Of a stretch of 64,000 nucleotides of DNA, positions 10,902 to 22,488 are shown one piece after another. The notes under the pieces were generated by a model. The model saw only the letters and a program-made list of their open reading frames with translations. It ran no database searches and was not told the DNA's origin. The translations under genes and the position numbers were made by a program. The DNA is from Sclerotinia nivalis (Eukaryota; Ascomycota; Leotiomycetes; Helotiales; Sclerotiniaceae), in contig JAPEIS010000005.1 in assembly GCA_029531795.1 (NCBI GenBank), positions 1,734,001-1,798,000 on the forward strand, written 5' to 3'. The first letter of the stretch is position 1. Every line of letters starts with the position of its first letter.

Positions 10902-13783
10902 ACCAGTATAGTATGTCCCTTTGTTTCGTCGTGAATACATATATCAATCAAGATGAGATTTTTGTTAAATAGATGGATTGGTTGAGAGGGCTGATGGAAG
11001 AGAAATTTCTGGTGGAGAGAATGCTGAGATGAAAGAGAAGGAGGAGGATGATAAGGTTTTATGGGGAGTTCTTTGAGGATTAATTGATGAGATTGATGAT
11101 CTTGGGAGCATATAGGTTGAAGCCTGCTTTGCAGAATGTTGTAGTGTGTGATGGCTCAGTGGAGAGGACTGGTGTTGATGGAATGAAGCGAAGGCGATGT
11201 GATGGTTGATGGTTGAGGATGCGGCAGGCATGGGGAAAGTTTGTGTGAAGCTGGGGGATAAAGGTGGTTGTTTATTTGTTGGTAGACTAGGGGTACAGGG
11301 AAAGAGTGAGGTTGTTCAAGGATATCGTGGGAAGTATCTCAAATCACAGAGAAGACAGCATCTGATGAAATTGACTTGAAGGTTATAGATTGTATAATTG
11401 ATAAATGGAAGATTTGTATTGCACCCATAATTCATAATAAGTGTCGTCTCTTCCCAAACAACATTTTGCAACACTCACCCATTACAACCACTGCAGCAAT
11501 GTCTCACCTCGCACTCGATTACGGGGAGTAAAGTAGACTGATAAATCTTCTATGAATGAAGTATTTAGTAATTGAAGACTTGTCATTGACTACCAATTGG
11601 TAAGTGTTGGGCAGCCGATATGGCACACTTCTAGATTCTCATTATCTTCCATATTATCTATCACTAACTACCTATCTACTTACAGTTCATTCATCTACCA
11701 GGGTCGAAGCATAGATTTATTATCCATCCAGACATATAAATCATTTGTCAATTTATCTGAAGATTTGCTTATTGATATTTTGTGGGACAGCTCGAAGATA
11801 TAATACTATCATTCAGGTTTGATCGATATCAATCTTTTGCAGTAAATCATACCGTGAATTACTGTGTTCGGATTGTACGAAGCCATCCCAACCTCCTCAA
11901 TTATTTTCTGTAAGTTTAAATTCTGATCCAGGGTGGAAAATGCCTGCTTCAAAGAAAATCACTCAGAAAGTGAATGCCAACTCCGTCAAAAAGTGAAGAT
12001 GATATTGAATGTGAATAAGTGCAAGGTGAAATGGTCAAAATAGGGGTGAGAAACGTGGAATAATGTTTTGATAGAAAGGACACATCATTGGTACATGATA
12101 ACTTAGATTTGATGTTTATTGAAGATTCTCTACATTTTGATACCCATAATGCCAAGCATTACCCCCTCGCTTCCCTACGAAGTTTGTCACGTGCTGCGGG
12201 GTAACTAACTCCTCGACGAACGGCATTGCCATACAGCTAGGAGAGAAGTATATAGCTTATTTAACTGTATAACTCTGTAGAGATCTCTGCGGCCAAGATA
12301 ATCTTTAAATTTGATCATAAAGACAGTGGGATGGTATGTCCTTTGTGTCATGAACCTTCATGATCTAGATATTAGAGCGGCCTTAAGGTGGCAGAAAAGA
12401 GAGGATGTATACTTAGGCTATATAAATATGTATACCCCCTACACCTTCATGATCAAGGTCGAGTTATCTAACTGGGGTTGGGAAGAGATGTGTAGTGAAT
12501 ATCGCGAGTCCTTTGCAATTGGCTTAAAGAAGGACTTCACTTCACTTCACTTTCGAACATCAACGATGATATATCGTCTAATGTATTTAATTTCCAGCCC
12601 CCTTCCATCAAGGTAGCCCACGTTTAAAGTAATGAATTGAATGCAAATTTTCTAGCTTAGTTTCTAGGAAATACTTTCAGAATCTCAATTGTCTTCTGCT
12701 TTATTCTTCCCATGAACACGATATATTATCAACGAAAGGATACCAAACTGCAACTTTAGTTGAACTTACTTATACACTCAATCTTCCTTTCAAACCAAAG
12801 CAACAATTCGATTCTTCAACTCTCCTCACAATCAGTTCCTTGTGTGTGTACCATCAGATACTCCTTTGGAGTCTTTTGTACCAACTAACTGCTCTTTTGA
12901 GATTTAGTTTGTCCATATACCCTTCAATTATTTTTCCTTTACCTTCTTCCACCTTCATCTCGCCATAATTTTTCATCCCTCTGTACTCATCCAGTTAATT
13001 ACCCGTTATCATCAATAAAGATCCCCTGGGAAACTCTCTTCTACCGAGTCAATTATCTGATTCAATTCTACTTCTTGTATCTACCTCACAAGCATCATTT
13101 TCCCCTACAGCTCAACCTTTTTCTTTACCTCATTCACATCTACAACCACCTTCGACTTTATTGTACATTGCAACTATTAGCAAATACGTACACTTTTTCT
13201 TGTACTTTAATTTACATTGAAGAACTACCTCGACCTTTACTATTGCAGAGAATTCATCCCTCGATAATTAGCACTTATTTTACCAATTCCACCGCATCTC
13301 ACAAAAGAACTCAATTCGAAGGACTATTTCGGATCTATTTTAGTGTACAGTACTTACGAATTATTTCCGACTTCAATTCTTGTCACCATCATATTCAGTA
13401 CGTGGGACGACTACTTCTACGACTTTTATCGTGGAGTTCCTCGTTCAGGAGAACTTTGTTTATTTAACAACTACCTGCGGCTTTTGTCACCGTAATTGAA
13501 CCACCCCTTCATGCTCCTTGCAAGATGCTAATGAAGACCAAGTGTATTTCGATATATCGAACGCAGAGCACTCAACTGATTTGTCTCTTATTTATTTACC
13601 TGTCGCAAAGTTCTTAAGAGGGTTATTCGGTATCAGCGTAATTTCATTCCTTTTGCACTCGTTCTTTGCAGTTTACTAACACTTTTCAGGTATTTCCTCG
13701 ATACTTTCGACACACTCACATCTCTTACGAATTTCTCCACATCCTACCTTCACTTCTTAAATTTAATACGGACTTACGTCAAG

Positions 13784-16700
13784 ATGTCTTCAACACATGT
13801 ACCGAATGGTTCCCAAGCTTCTCCCCTCAACAAAGGTTCTGATATCAAATGTGTCCAAACAACCAAAGGATGGGTCTGCGCTCTTTGCTTTCCTCTTGGA
13901 CATCCTAGCCGTGCCCTTGAGCGCGTTTTGAACCTTGCTGAGCTCAAGAGTCATGCATCCAGTAACCATTATGCTTCTCTTGGAGAACACGAGTGGAAGA
14001 ATTATGGTAACTCAAATCAAATCATTTCTTACTATCATGGCTTTGCTGATCATCACAATAGTCAACCAGTCTGTTTACTACGAGGCCCAATTCAGAGGTC
14101 AAAGCAGTCTTGGTTTGAACGGTGGTGTCATGCATGGTCCTCCTACCATTGCTTCCCAAAAGACGCTTGCCAACAAAGCTGGCGTTCTAAAGCGCAAGTA
14201 CGTTAAGAAAGCCAAACCTGTTGCTGAGACTGCTCTTGATCTCATGGAAACCATGATCAATTTCGACGGTAAAACGGATGCCAAAGATATGATCGAAGCT
14301 CTTGCTTCTCCTGGTGGCAACCAGGATGGAGACAGTGAGATGAGTGATGTTGAATCTACACCATCTATCTCACAGGCTTGTATTGGTTCCTTCTTCGATT
14401 CATCTACTGCTCAACATCAACATGGCATGCGCCCAATAAACACAGCACAGGTCGTAGCATCACCAGCTTCTCTACAAACCGGCACTGATCCTTTCTATAA
14501 TCAATTTGCTGCTCAGAACCAATTTAGCATGCATTCTATGGACGTATCTCAGGTCGCCACAACTTCAAATACTCCTCACACTGGCAACAGCTCTTACTAT
14601 GACACATCCGCTGCTAACTATGGCATGCATCAAATGGGTGTATCCCAAATCGGCGCATCATCAAATACCACACAGTCCGGTATTAGTTCTTTCAACAATC
14701 CATCTACTCACCTTCAGTTCGATATGAATTCAATAGATATATCTCAAGCTACCTCATCACCGAGCAAACCATCTCGCAAGAAGGCTGCTGCTCCCAAGAA
14801 CCCTCTCCGCCAACGCTTAAGTGAAAATCCCTCATTCGAGTCCGCCGTCTCTGTTCATGGTCTTGCTCGAGTTCAGGCTGCGGGTAACGCAGGTCTTCAA
14901 CGATATCTAGATCGACAAGCTCGTGGTCTTCCTCGCACATCTAACATCCCACTTCCATTAGCTTCGCCTCCTCCTCGCAATGGAACTATGGGTCTTCCTC
15001 TTACTGCTGCAAATTACGCTGCTGCTGGTATGCCAAATCTTCATGTTGAGAAGGTTGCAAGACGTACCAAGAAGGTTGATCGTCGTCGTCAAGCATCTGC
15101 TTCTCTCAGTAACGTTGATGATGCAGAAGACAACAACTTGACTTCTACTAACCCTCCTCCAACCAACCTCTCTCTCAATGAGTTTGGTGTTCCAGCTGCT
15201 ATCTTTGGTCAAGCTCCTGGTGCTGTTTACAAATCTCATACATACAAATCTATCTATGCAGAGTCAACTCCTCCTAAGGAACAGCCTCCTCTTCCTGAGG
15301 TTTCCCTTTTCGACTTTTCCTTCTCCGAATTCTCACATCCTCCTACAAACAATGAGGTTGTTCAACAGGATCCTTCTTGTCAAGTAGGCACGGTTGGCAT
15401 GTTAAATGATGGTCAACACAGTGGATTCACGGACTCTTTCGTCTCTGGTCTCCTGGACGAAACTTTCGGAGCTCACAGTGGTGGAAACCAGACCGCCACC
15501 AAACATTCCGGTCGCGATATATCCCGTACGTTGGAACCAGATCAATTGTTTAATGACATGGGCCTCGATGGCATTAGCGAAAGCTTCGACTTTAATGCAT
15601 TTGTCGCCGACTCCAACTACAATTTCGACGACGATTCAACTGTTGGCAATACGATTCCACAACAAAATACCGGTAACTTCGACGAGTTCTTTGCTACCGC
15701 TGGCATTCCAAAGCAAAACCCCGCCCCACAGCACAATACCGGTAAATTTGACGACTTCTTCGCCGCTGCTGGAATCCCCAAGACACATGACTCTGAACTC
15801 GACGCTATGTTCGGCTTTAATAATTCATCTTCTCCTACAAATACCAATCATAGCTTCAGAATCTTCCATACTACTTCTTTGGAATATGGTGCCGCTGGTC
15901 TCGAAGCTGTGAAGGCTGCTCAAGCTGCTGTTTCTGCTGGTGAACCCTTACCTCCACCTAGTTCGACCGCTTCTTCCCTTGTTATTGGTGATTCTCTTAC
16001 TCCCGCTACCCGGGCTACTTCTCCCGTAGTTGAAGCTTCTTCGGCAGACGGTGATGCTGTTCAAGCTTCTGAGGATCTTTACTCCGCTACCTCGACCCCT
16101 TTGTCTTCTGTTGCCGAGTCTTGGTCTTCGGTTGAATCTTCTCAAGCTGTCGAGTCTCCTGTTTCTGTGGAGTCTCCTTCTGCTGCTGAATCTACTGTCG
16201 TTTTTGAACCTCTCCGTGCTGTTGAATTAGCTGTTTCTGTTCCAGTTCCTGCAGTCCCTGCCGTTATACCTCCAGAAATGGCTGATATAATCACAGAGCA
16301 ACAATCTTTGTTAGCAGCAATGGTCAAGAGACAAGAAGAGCAAGAAGCCCAATTCACCGCCGAGATCGAGGCCCAAAAGTCTAAGGCAGCTCGACTCGGT
16401 GCTGATGCTGAGGCTACAGCCTTACACAAAGCAGATATTCAACACCAATTGGAAAAGCAGATGGAAATCAATGAAGCATTAACAAAGCAGCTAGAGGAGC
16501 AAAAGGACTTGCACAAGACAGATATTCTGCGCCTCGATGCTGAAGCTAAGGCTCGTACACGTTTGAATGCTGAATCCAGTGCTACAATTGAGCGACAAGC
16601 TTCTGAGATTAAGAAGTTGGCAAAGCAGCTTGCTCAGCAAAAGGCCAAGATGTTAGCTACCACTACCACTAAAGAGCCTGCTGTCAGACAAGTTATCGTC

Positions 16701-17183
16701 GCCAGAAAACCTCTCATTGATACTGAGAAGCTTCTCGCCGCTAAGAAGCCCGTTGTCCCTGCCGAGCCATCCTCAGCTTACTTTACCAACACCACAGCGT
16801 ATCATGGCAGAAAAACCACTGTTCCCACTAATAACAACACCAGTACAACACAGCGAACTCGTGCTTCTAGAGAAAGAGCTGCATCTCTCGAGCCAGGTCG
16901 TACTCCTAGGAGGCGAGCTGCTTCTCCTGAGGAGCCTGCTGGTGATAAAAAGCGACGTGCCGGTGACAAATTTCGATTTTCTTCTGGTAACGAGCCAAGA
17001 AAAAACGTCCCGGATGGTAAGGGTGGACGGCTTTGCGCCACTGACATCGAAGCTCTGGCCAAGGTTCCAGCAAAGGTGGAGGAGAAAATTGTGAAGAAGA
17101 CTGCTGAGAGAATACCTACAAATTCGTTGGGTATCAAGGGTCCGCTCCCGAAGACTAATCCGCCAAAGCCTTTTCGTTTTTAG
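13784..17183 (+). CDS. Large protein with CCHH-type N-terminus, internal repeats and coiled coil
   Basis: Two exons, 13784-14006 and 14062-17183, encode about 1114 residues. The 55-nt intron (gtaact ... atag) has a gctgat branch-like site and keeps the frame. Near the N-terminus C32-x2-C35 and H57-x4-H62 form a possible C2H2-like zinc site (KGWVCALCFPLGH). Residues about 190-320 hold four degenerate repeats of about 35 residues around the motif GM-x-x-M/I-x-x-SQ. Later, NTGxFDxFFAxAGIPK occurs twice in tandem. A Val-Glu-Ser-rich stretch follows, then a long Gln/Glu/Lys/Ala coiled coil (about 825-945). The C-terminus is basic. I do not recognise the family; a nuclear role would fit the zinc-site-like start and basic tail but is unproven. 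Confidence 0.8.
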
Positions 17184-18513
17184 AGGCTAGCTTTATGACA
17201 TTTGTGTATATTGGGCATTGGGTATTGGGAATTTGAGGTGCCCTGGACGATTAGTACGTATTTGGGGGCATATTGGAAGGATTTCGGAGTTTATACAAGT
17301 ATTGGGTTCCTGGCTAGACAGATCCTTACTATTATATACGCAATTGAGCGTAGTTTGTGGTATCTTGAGCAGAAGTGGATAGGACTTAGGGTATGAAGTT
17401 CTTCTTACTGGGTGAATTCAACATTGTTGAGTTGATTCGAGGTAGAAAGCAGGGTAGAAGGGTAGAAGACAGTTACTATAAATGAACAAAATATAATACT
17501 CTATGAATATTATTTCTTAATTTCATTAATTTTGAGCTAAATTTCCTTCGTTTTGATGAGTTGTATGTGATATTTCGAAGATAGTGATACTTTTGTGCTT
17601 GGTGAACATCGGGAAAAAAATCAAGTAGCACTGAAATGTAACATAATTTGATGTCATTTAGCACATGTTGATATCGTCTCCCGATTTGGACGGTATCCCA
17701 AGGCTTTATATCCCACTAGAGATAGTAAGCCTATTTTTCTAGACCCCGGTTTTATAGAGAATATGTGCAGCAATGAATTGCTACATATACCTATTCACAT
17801 AACTCTAGTTTGCTGTAATCCAGGATATCAGAGCACACACGAAACAAGATTTACTGCCGCACAGGATATGATGTCCTACTACCCCCAAAAATGTGAAGAT
17901 GACACGATGCGAGGATGTCAATCGTATCACAGGTCTTGATCAGAGAATTATACTAATCTCTGCATCTTCGAGATTTCATGCTGCGTTAAGACAAATGATT
18001 TGTGAATTTTTCAACTTGCGCAAATCACTCATCTTAGAGAATGTTAACAAGTTACTTCATATCAAGAACGCTGTGGAGATAATTGAGATGTAAATAGTAT
18101 TTGATCTCATCCGATTATTCTCTTGAGGATCTGTCTGACTGGCAGTTGAGTAGCTTGAATGGAACGAACTGGGTTTGGAAAGAGGGTTATTACGGAACTA
18201 AATATTGAAGTTTTTGAGTGGCTCTTCAACTCGTCCTGGCAGTAGCACAAGGCATGCTCAACTGTATCACGCTTTGACATGTTCGACATACCTTCATCTT
18301 GTAATCTAGGCACTGCGGCAGATAGTTCCAAGCTTCATCGCACTTGGAAATGCTGTGGTACCTTGTACCATTTCCCACCGACCCTCATGCTGGCAAGTTG
18401 ATTGGAAGTCTCAGGTCTCGCGAATGGTACCATCAAATCGTAGAGAAATATTCGGGGAGATTATGATATGCGTATTATTCCTGAAGTTTTTTGGTTTTAT
18501 CGATATTCCTCTG
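17184..18513. other. Intergenic, 1.3 kb, between convergent genes
   Basis: AT-rich DNA between two converging genes. Open frames of 60-76 codons lack motifs. No repeat or RNA gene was recognised. Confidence 0.45.
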
Positions 18514-19554
18514 CTACTTTTTGTTCTCTTTCTCTTCTTTTCTCAATGAATCTGCCGCTTCCCTCTTTTGCTTCTCCTGCTCTTGTTTCCAGATTTTTGC
18601 TGTGCTCTCTAGCTCCACTCTCTCTTTCTCTTGCATTTCTCTCGCTTTTTTTTCCCTTTCCATTTTCTCTCTCTTTTGCCTCTCCTCAGCTTCTCTAGAC
18701 CATATCTTATAAAGGATCCCCATTTTAAGATCATCATCCAGATCCTCAGCATCCAGTTCCTTCTCCGCGTCTTTGATTAGACTTTCCAATTCCTTCAGAA
18801 GTGCCCTTCCCAACTCCAATCGCCTCTCCTTCCAATCTTTCTCAATTCGCCTCTTTTGCCTCTCCCTGTCCTTGCGTTCCTCGCCGTCTTCTACCTTTTT
18901 GCCTATGGGTGACACGAGCCATGTTCCCCAGCTGTTCTCTCGTGCCTTTTTCCTCGCCTCAAATGCTTCAATACTATCCAGATTCTTGATTTCCTGCTGC
19001 AGCCATTGAATTTCCGTCTGCAGCTCCAAGATTGATGAGTCATAGGAATTTTTCAAGGCCTGCCATTCCGCTTCACGTTCTCGCTTGGACCTTTGAAGTA
19101 TCGCGATTTGTGCCGTCTCACTCAGTGCCTCTGATTTTCGAGTGTGAGGTCTTTGTTTGGCTTGAGGGGAGGGGGCCTCTGAATTTTGAGTGTGAGGTGC
19201 CTGTTTGGCTGGAGGGTTCTGTTTGGCTTGAGGGGGAGAGCGAACTTTTGTTACAGAAGGGTAAATAAGGTCATAGGCTCGGCGTTTGCCTTCATCCCTC
19301 AGCGTCTCGTAGGCTCTTCCGAGCTTCAATATTCAACCTCAGCTTATAAATTTTGACAATCGACAAGAGAATTAGCCTAGGCCTGAAAATGGACATACCA
19401 ATTGAAAAGCTTCAGTAGCATCATGACTGGGATTCTTATCTGGGTGGAGCTTTAGCGCTTGCTGTTTATAAGACTTTGTGATCTGATCGAGCGCAGCAGT
19501 TTGCACCACCTCAAGAATCATGTAATAATCCTCGGTAACTGGTACCAGCGACAT
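18514..19554 (-). CDS. DnaJ/Hsp40-type J-domain protein with charged coiled-coil tail
   Basis: Two exons on the minus strand, 19554-19399 and 19323-18514, give 321 residues. The 75-nt intron (gtatgt ... gaag) interrupts the J domain, and splicing joins ATEAFQL to LGRAYETLRDEGKRRAYDL, the expected helix IV junction. The HPD tripeptide that stimulates Hsp70 ATPase is at residues 37-39, preceded by YKQQALKL. A spacer with repeated PPQAKQ/HTQNSEA-like units follows, then about 200 residues of Glu/Lys/Arg-rich coiled coil. There is no Gly/Phe region or zinc-finger region, so it is a class III (C-type) J protein. No signal or membrane segment is evident. The client is unknown. Confidence 0.88.
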
Positions 19555-21144
19555 TTTTCAGCAATGTGATTCCGGAAGTGTTTGTAGTATCTGCTTGGAA
19601 GAATCAAACATGACTAATCTTGTTAAGATTATCGCAGGGCCTCATTGCTGTGACTGCCTGTTTGTTGTCTTTTGCAGTAAGGTCGCACTGCACCTTCCCT
19701 GACTCGAAGAGAAACTTTAAAATCAATCAGAATCTTCAAAGAGATCCTACACATTCGACATCCGATAACAGCATTTTGTGACAGTAAACACTTAATGTAC
19801 TTAATCAATTTCAGCATCTATACCGAAAGATTCGCTTGCGTGTCAAACACTTGGCCACGACATATCGAAGCTTTCAAGGCCCAAGTGAATTTTGTTTGAT
19901 CGAGTAAGAGCACCACAATACTATTATACCTCATCACTTGATGGTTGTCGATTCCCGAAGATACATGTTGATGCTTTGAACTCATATAAAGCCAGTTAAC
20001 CACTCGCTCTAACCATTTCACGGAAAAGGAAAATACTTCGATCCATCACGTATATTAGTCTTCAGCTTGGTAAGATGTTCAACGAGTTGATTGGATTCTA
20101 GATCTTTAACGGGTTACTATGAATCACTTATTAGTATAGGTTTAAATCGTATGAGGAGTGAAAAATGAATTTGAGGGTGATAGAAAAGATAACCCATTAG
20201 CAATCATTCGTTTCTGATTGGTGGATATAATTGATCAATCAAAGCTCGTGAATTGTTAGAATGGTAAGGTAAGACTTACAATTTGGGTTTAGGTTTATCG
20301 GCACTCCACTCGCATCTCCATCAAACATCAACAACATCAAACGTCGACATCTATCGATATATTGATGGAAATAATATATTATTTCGAATAACTGTATGAA
20401 GAAACTCAGAACATTATAGACTCCATGCGGCACCTCAGCGAGACGAGAATGCCATTCCTAGCTCTGCTGGAAGTATCTTGAACTACCGCTATCCGGCATT
20501 CCTTGCTCCGACTTGCGATAATACTCCTGGCTATCTTCACTTCTGCTTTACATCTAACTTAACAAGTTTCTTGGCCGCCCTCCATCAGCATTCTTGATCC
20601 CGACATGACTTCTACATTTGCACAATCGCAGGACAAGATTCAACGCAGCCATAGAGGCAGCTCTCTGAATTGGAGACTAGTTGTCTCGGTACTTTTATGA
20701 AATTCCACTCCATAAAATGACAAAACCAACTCCATCACGTTCTACAAGTGGAAGTGAAGCCCATATTGAAGTCTAAGAGAATTGGTGCATGGGTGATTGT
20801 TCTAATTTTGTATGAACTCTGTGCCGCTTTGTGTCTGTTGGATAATTTCTGGACAGACAAAAAACACTGTATTTTTTGTTACATTCATTTATGTATTCCT
20901 CACATTATCATTGGTACGATATCTCGCGATGCAAAGGCTATTCAAGTCATCAATATGAATTCAATCCAATTCCGAACTCAGCACCTGCTACTGCCCAGCC
21001 ACTACCACTACTCTCCAATTCAGCTATGATGATTATCTTCCACAATGACAAGACAGACGGAGCCTTGATGCATAACTGTGCAATTCCCATCCTAGCTATC
21101 CCTCCACTAACTATCCTTCAGAGTTCCTTCTCGTTTCCATTCCC
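19555..21144. other. Intergenic, 1.6 kb
   Basis: No supported gene. Short open frames on both strands carry no motif. Confidence 0.45.
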
Positions 21145-21496
21145 TTACTGCTTGTAGCATGGAGTACGATCAAGAGAGTCGGGGATAGTGGCGCACTTGT
21201 AAGCTCCTCCAGCGGCGCAAGCAGTGCCAGGACCTCCGACACCATTGGCACCATCAGCGCGATGAGCATTCGCGCAATACTTGTTACAATCGAGGTTGCC
21301 AATCTCAGCATCCTGTTCAGAAGGTTAGTTTCCGAGCTGATTGAAATACGTGGATACAAGCCAAAGGCCTAATGGAACTCACTGAATAGACACAGCAGTG
21401 ACCACCGTTTGAGAACTCGCACTGGCAGTATGTGCAAGCCTGCACTGAGAGAGCGCTGGCGATGAAGAATAATGCGATTGCGGTGATGCGGACCAT
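21145..21496 (-). CDS. Small secreted cysteine-rich protein, effector candidate
   Basis: Two exons on the minus strand, 21496-21383 and 21312-21145, encode 93 residues. The 70-nt intron (gtgagt ... cag) has a perfect ctaac branch site. Residues 1-20 (MVRITAIALFFIASALSVQA) form a signal peptide with a likely cut after Ala20. The mature part of about 73 residues holds ten cysteines (21, 24, 26, 34, 35 and five in exon 2: LDC, KYC, TAC, YKC, TPC), enough for five disulfides. It has no lysine-arginine processing site or membrane segment. Size, signal peptide and cysteine density fit secreted effector-like or antimicrobial-like proteins of plant-associated fungi. The exact family and function are unknown. 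It sits at the edge of a long gene-poor tract. Confidence 0.85.
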
Positions 21497-22330
21497 GTTG
21501 GCGGTAGATAATTGAGATGGTTGGTGATTTGGTAAGTGTTGATTATGTTTTGGATGTTGCTGGAGAGCTGATAGAGAATACATCTTCAAGCTGGGAAATA
21601 CCCATCTTCTTATACCTATTTTTCGAGTTGGCGGTCTGTTTAAACTTTCTCGCATACTTGCATTCTCATACTGTCCGGCATGAAGCCGCCAGAGATCTGT
21701 GTATCTATTACTTCATACACCAAACGCGAAGAATCTATCCTGTCATCAATGTTCCTGCATAACACCCATTATTAGACCGCAGGGCCGCCGAATAGGATCC
21801 CCCCCTCCGAACTTTTACCTTATTAGTAGCTTGATGGTATCCTTACCCCGTACTTTCCCAACCACGTACATGCCCATGTATGCCCCACCAACAGCTATTC
21901 GGGATCGACATTCTATCCTGCATCAATCTCATCGCATAGTCGAATAAACAACATTAGAAAACGAATTTACGACCTACTGAAAGGGATTAGGTACCGCATT
22001 GTACCATTAGCTAGCTAGAGCATATCCGATTTGAACCCTGAGCCTCAATGGCTTAATAAATCAATTCCCTTAATCGATCACAAGTATTTGGAGTCGACTT
22101 TAGTTCTAGACCCACAAAACGGTTGAATAGTCCCACTCAAAAGGGATTTCCAGAAAAAAGCTTGAAATAAAGCTTGAATGATCAGCACACCGTATCCGGG
22201 CACATGTCGGGGTAGTTTAACGTTTTACGGAGTACGGACCATATGAAGAATGCTTAATCTGGTAGTTTCATAGAGGATTCGAATATAGACTACGAAGCAT
22301 TGAGCCCTGGACATGTTAAGGCGGCAATCT

Positions 22331-22352
22331 AATTAAATCAGCTAATTTAATT
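22331..22352. repeat. AT-rich inverted repeat
   Basis: Arms aattaaat (22331-22338) and atttaatt (22345-22352) are perfect reverse complements around a 6-base loop. This lies just upstream of a decayed repeat pair. Confidence 0.7.
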
Positions 22353-22360
22353 AAGCTGTT

Positions 22361-22488
22361 TAGTTGACCAATGCGTTCAGTCAGCGGGTGTTCGAAAACA
22401 CCTTAACAACAGAATTCAGCTGATGTATCGTCTAATTAGGTTTAGACGTTCAGTTGGCCAGTGCGTTCAGTTGACAGGTGAACACCTT
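22361..22488. repeat. Decayed repeat pair
   Basis: The segment 22361-22404 (tagttgaccaatgcgttcag...) reappears at 22451-22488 (cagttggccagtgcgttcag...) with mostly transition differences. Both end in a ggtg...aacacctt stretch. Likely remnants of an old repeat or of one tandem duplication. Confidence 0.6.

Larger units (their letters stand above)
10427..13783. other. Long intergenic region, 3.4 kb, with pyrimidine-rich leader
   Basis: No supported gene. It holds a 22-bp tandem duplication, a (gtat)n microsatellite and, from about 12.7 to 13.78 kb, a strongly C/T-rich stretch directly upstream of the next start codon. That stretch is probably a very long promoter and 5' leader, perhaps with leader introns. 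The open frame at 13075-13467 reads as low-complexity Leu/Tyr/His and looks like a composition artefact. Confidence 0.5.

Noticed and set aside
13075..13467. 130-codon open frame upstream of the CCHH-type gene
   Set aside because: Low-complexity Leu/Tyr/His composition from C/T-rich DNA, no ATG context and no motif.
18468..19009. Plus-strand Leu/Ser/Phe-rich frames resembling membrane segments
   Set aside because: Antisense of the Glu/Lys-rich coiled coil of the J-domain protein.
22010..22070. Minus-strand gggttcaaatc, resembling a tRNA T-loop
   Set aside because: The bases on either side of the loop do not pair into a T-stem, and no anticodon or D arm fits.
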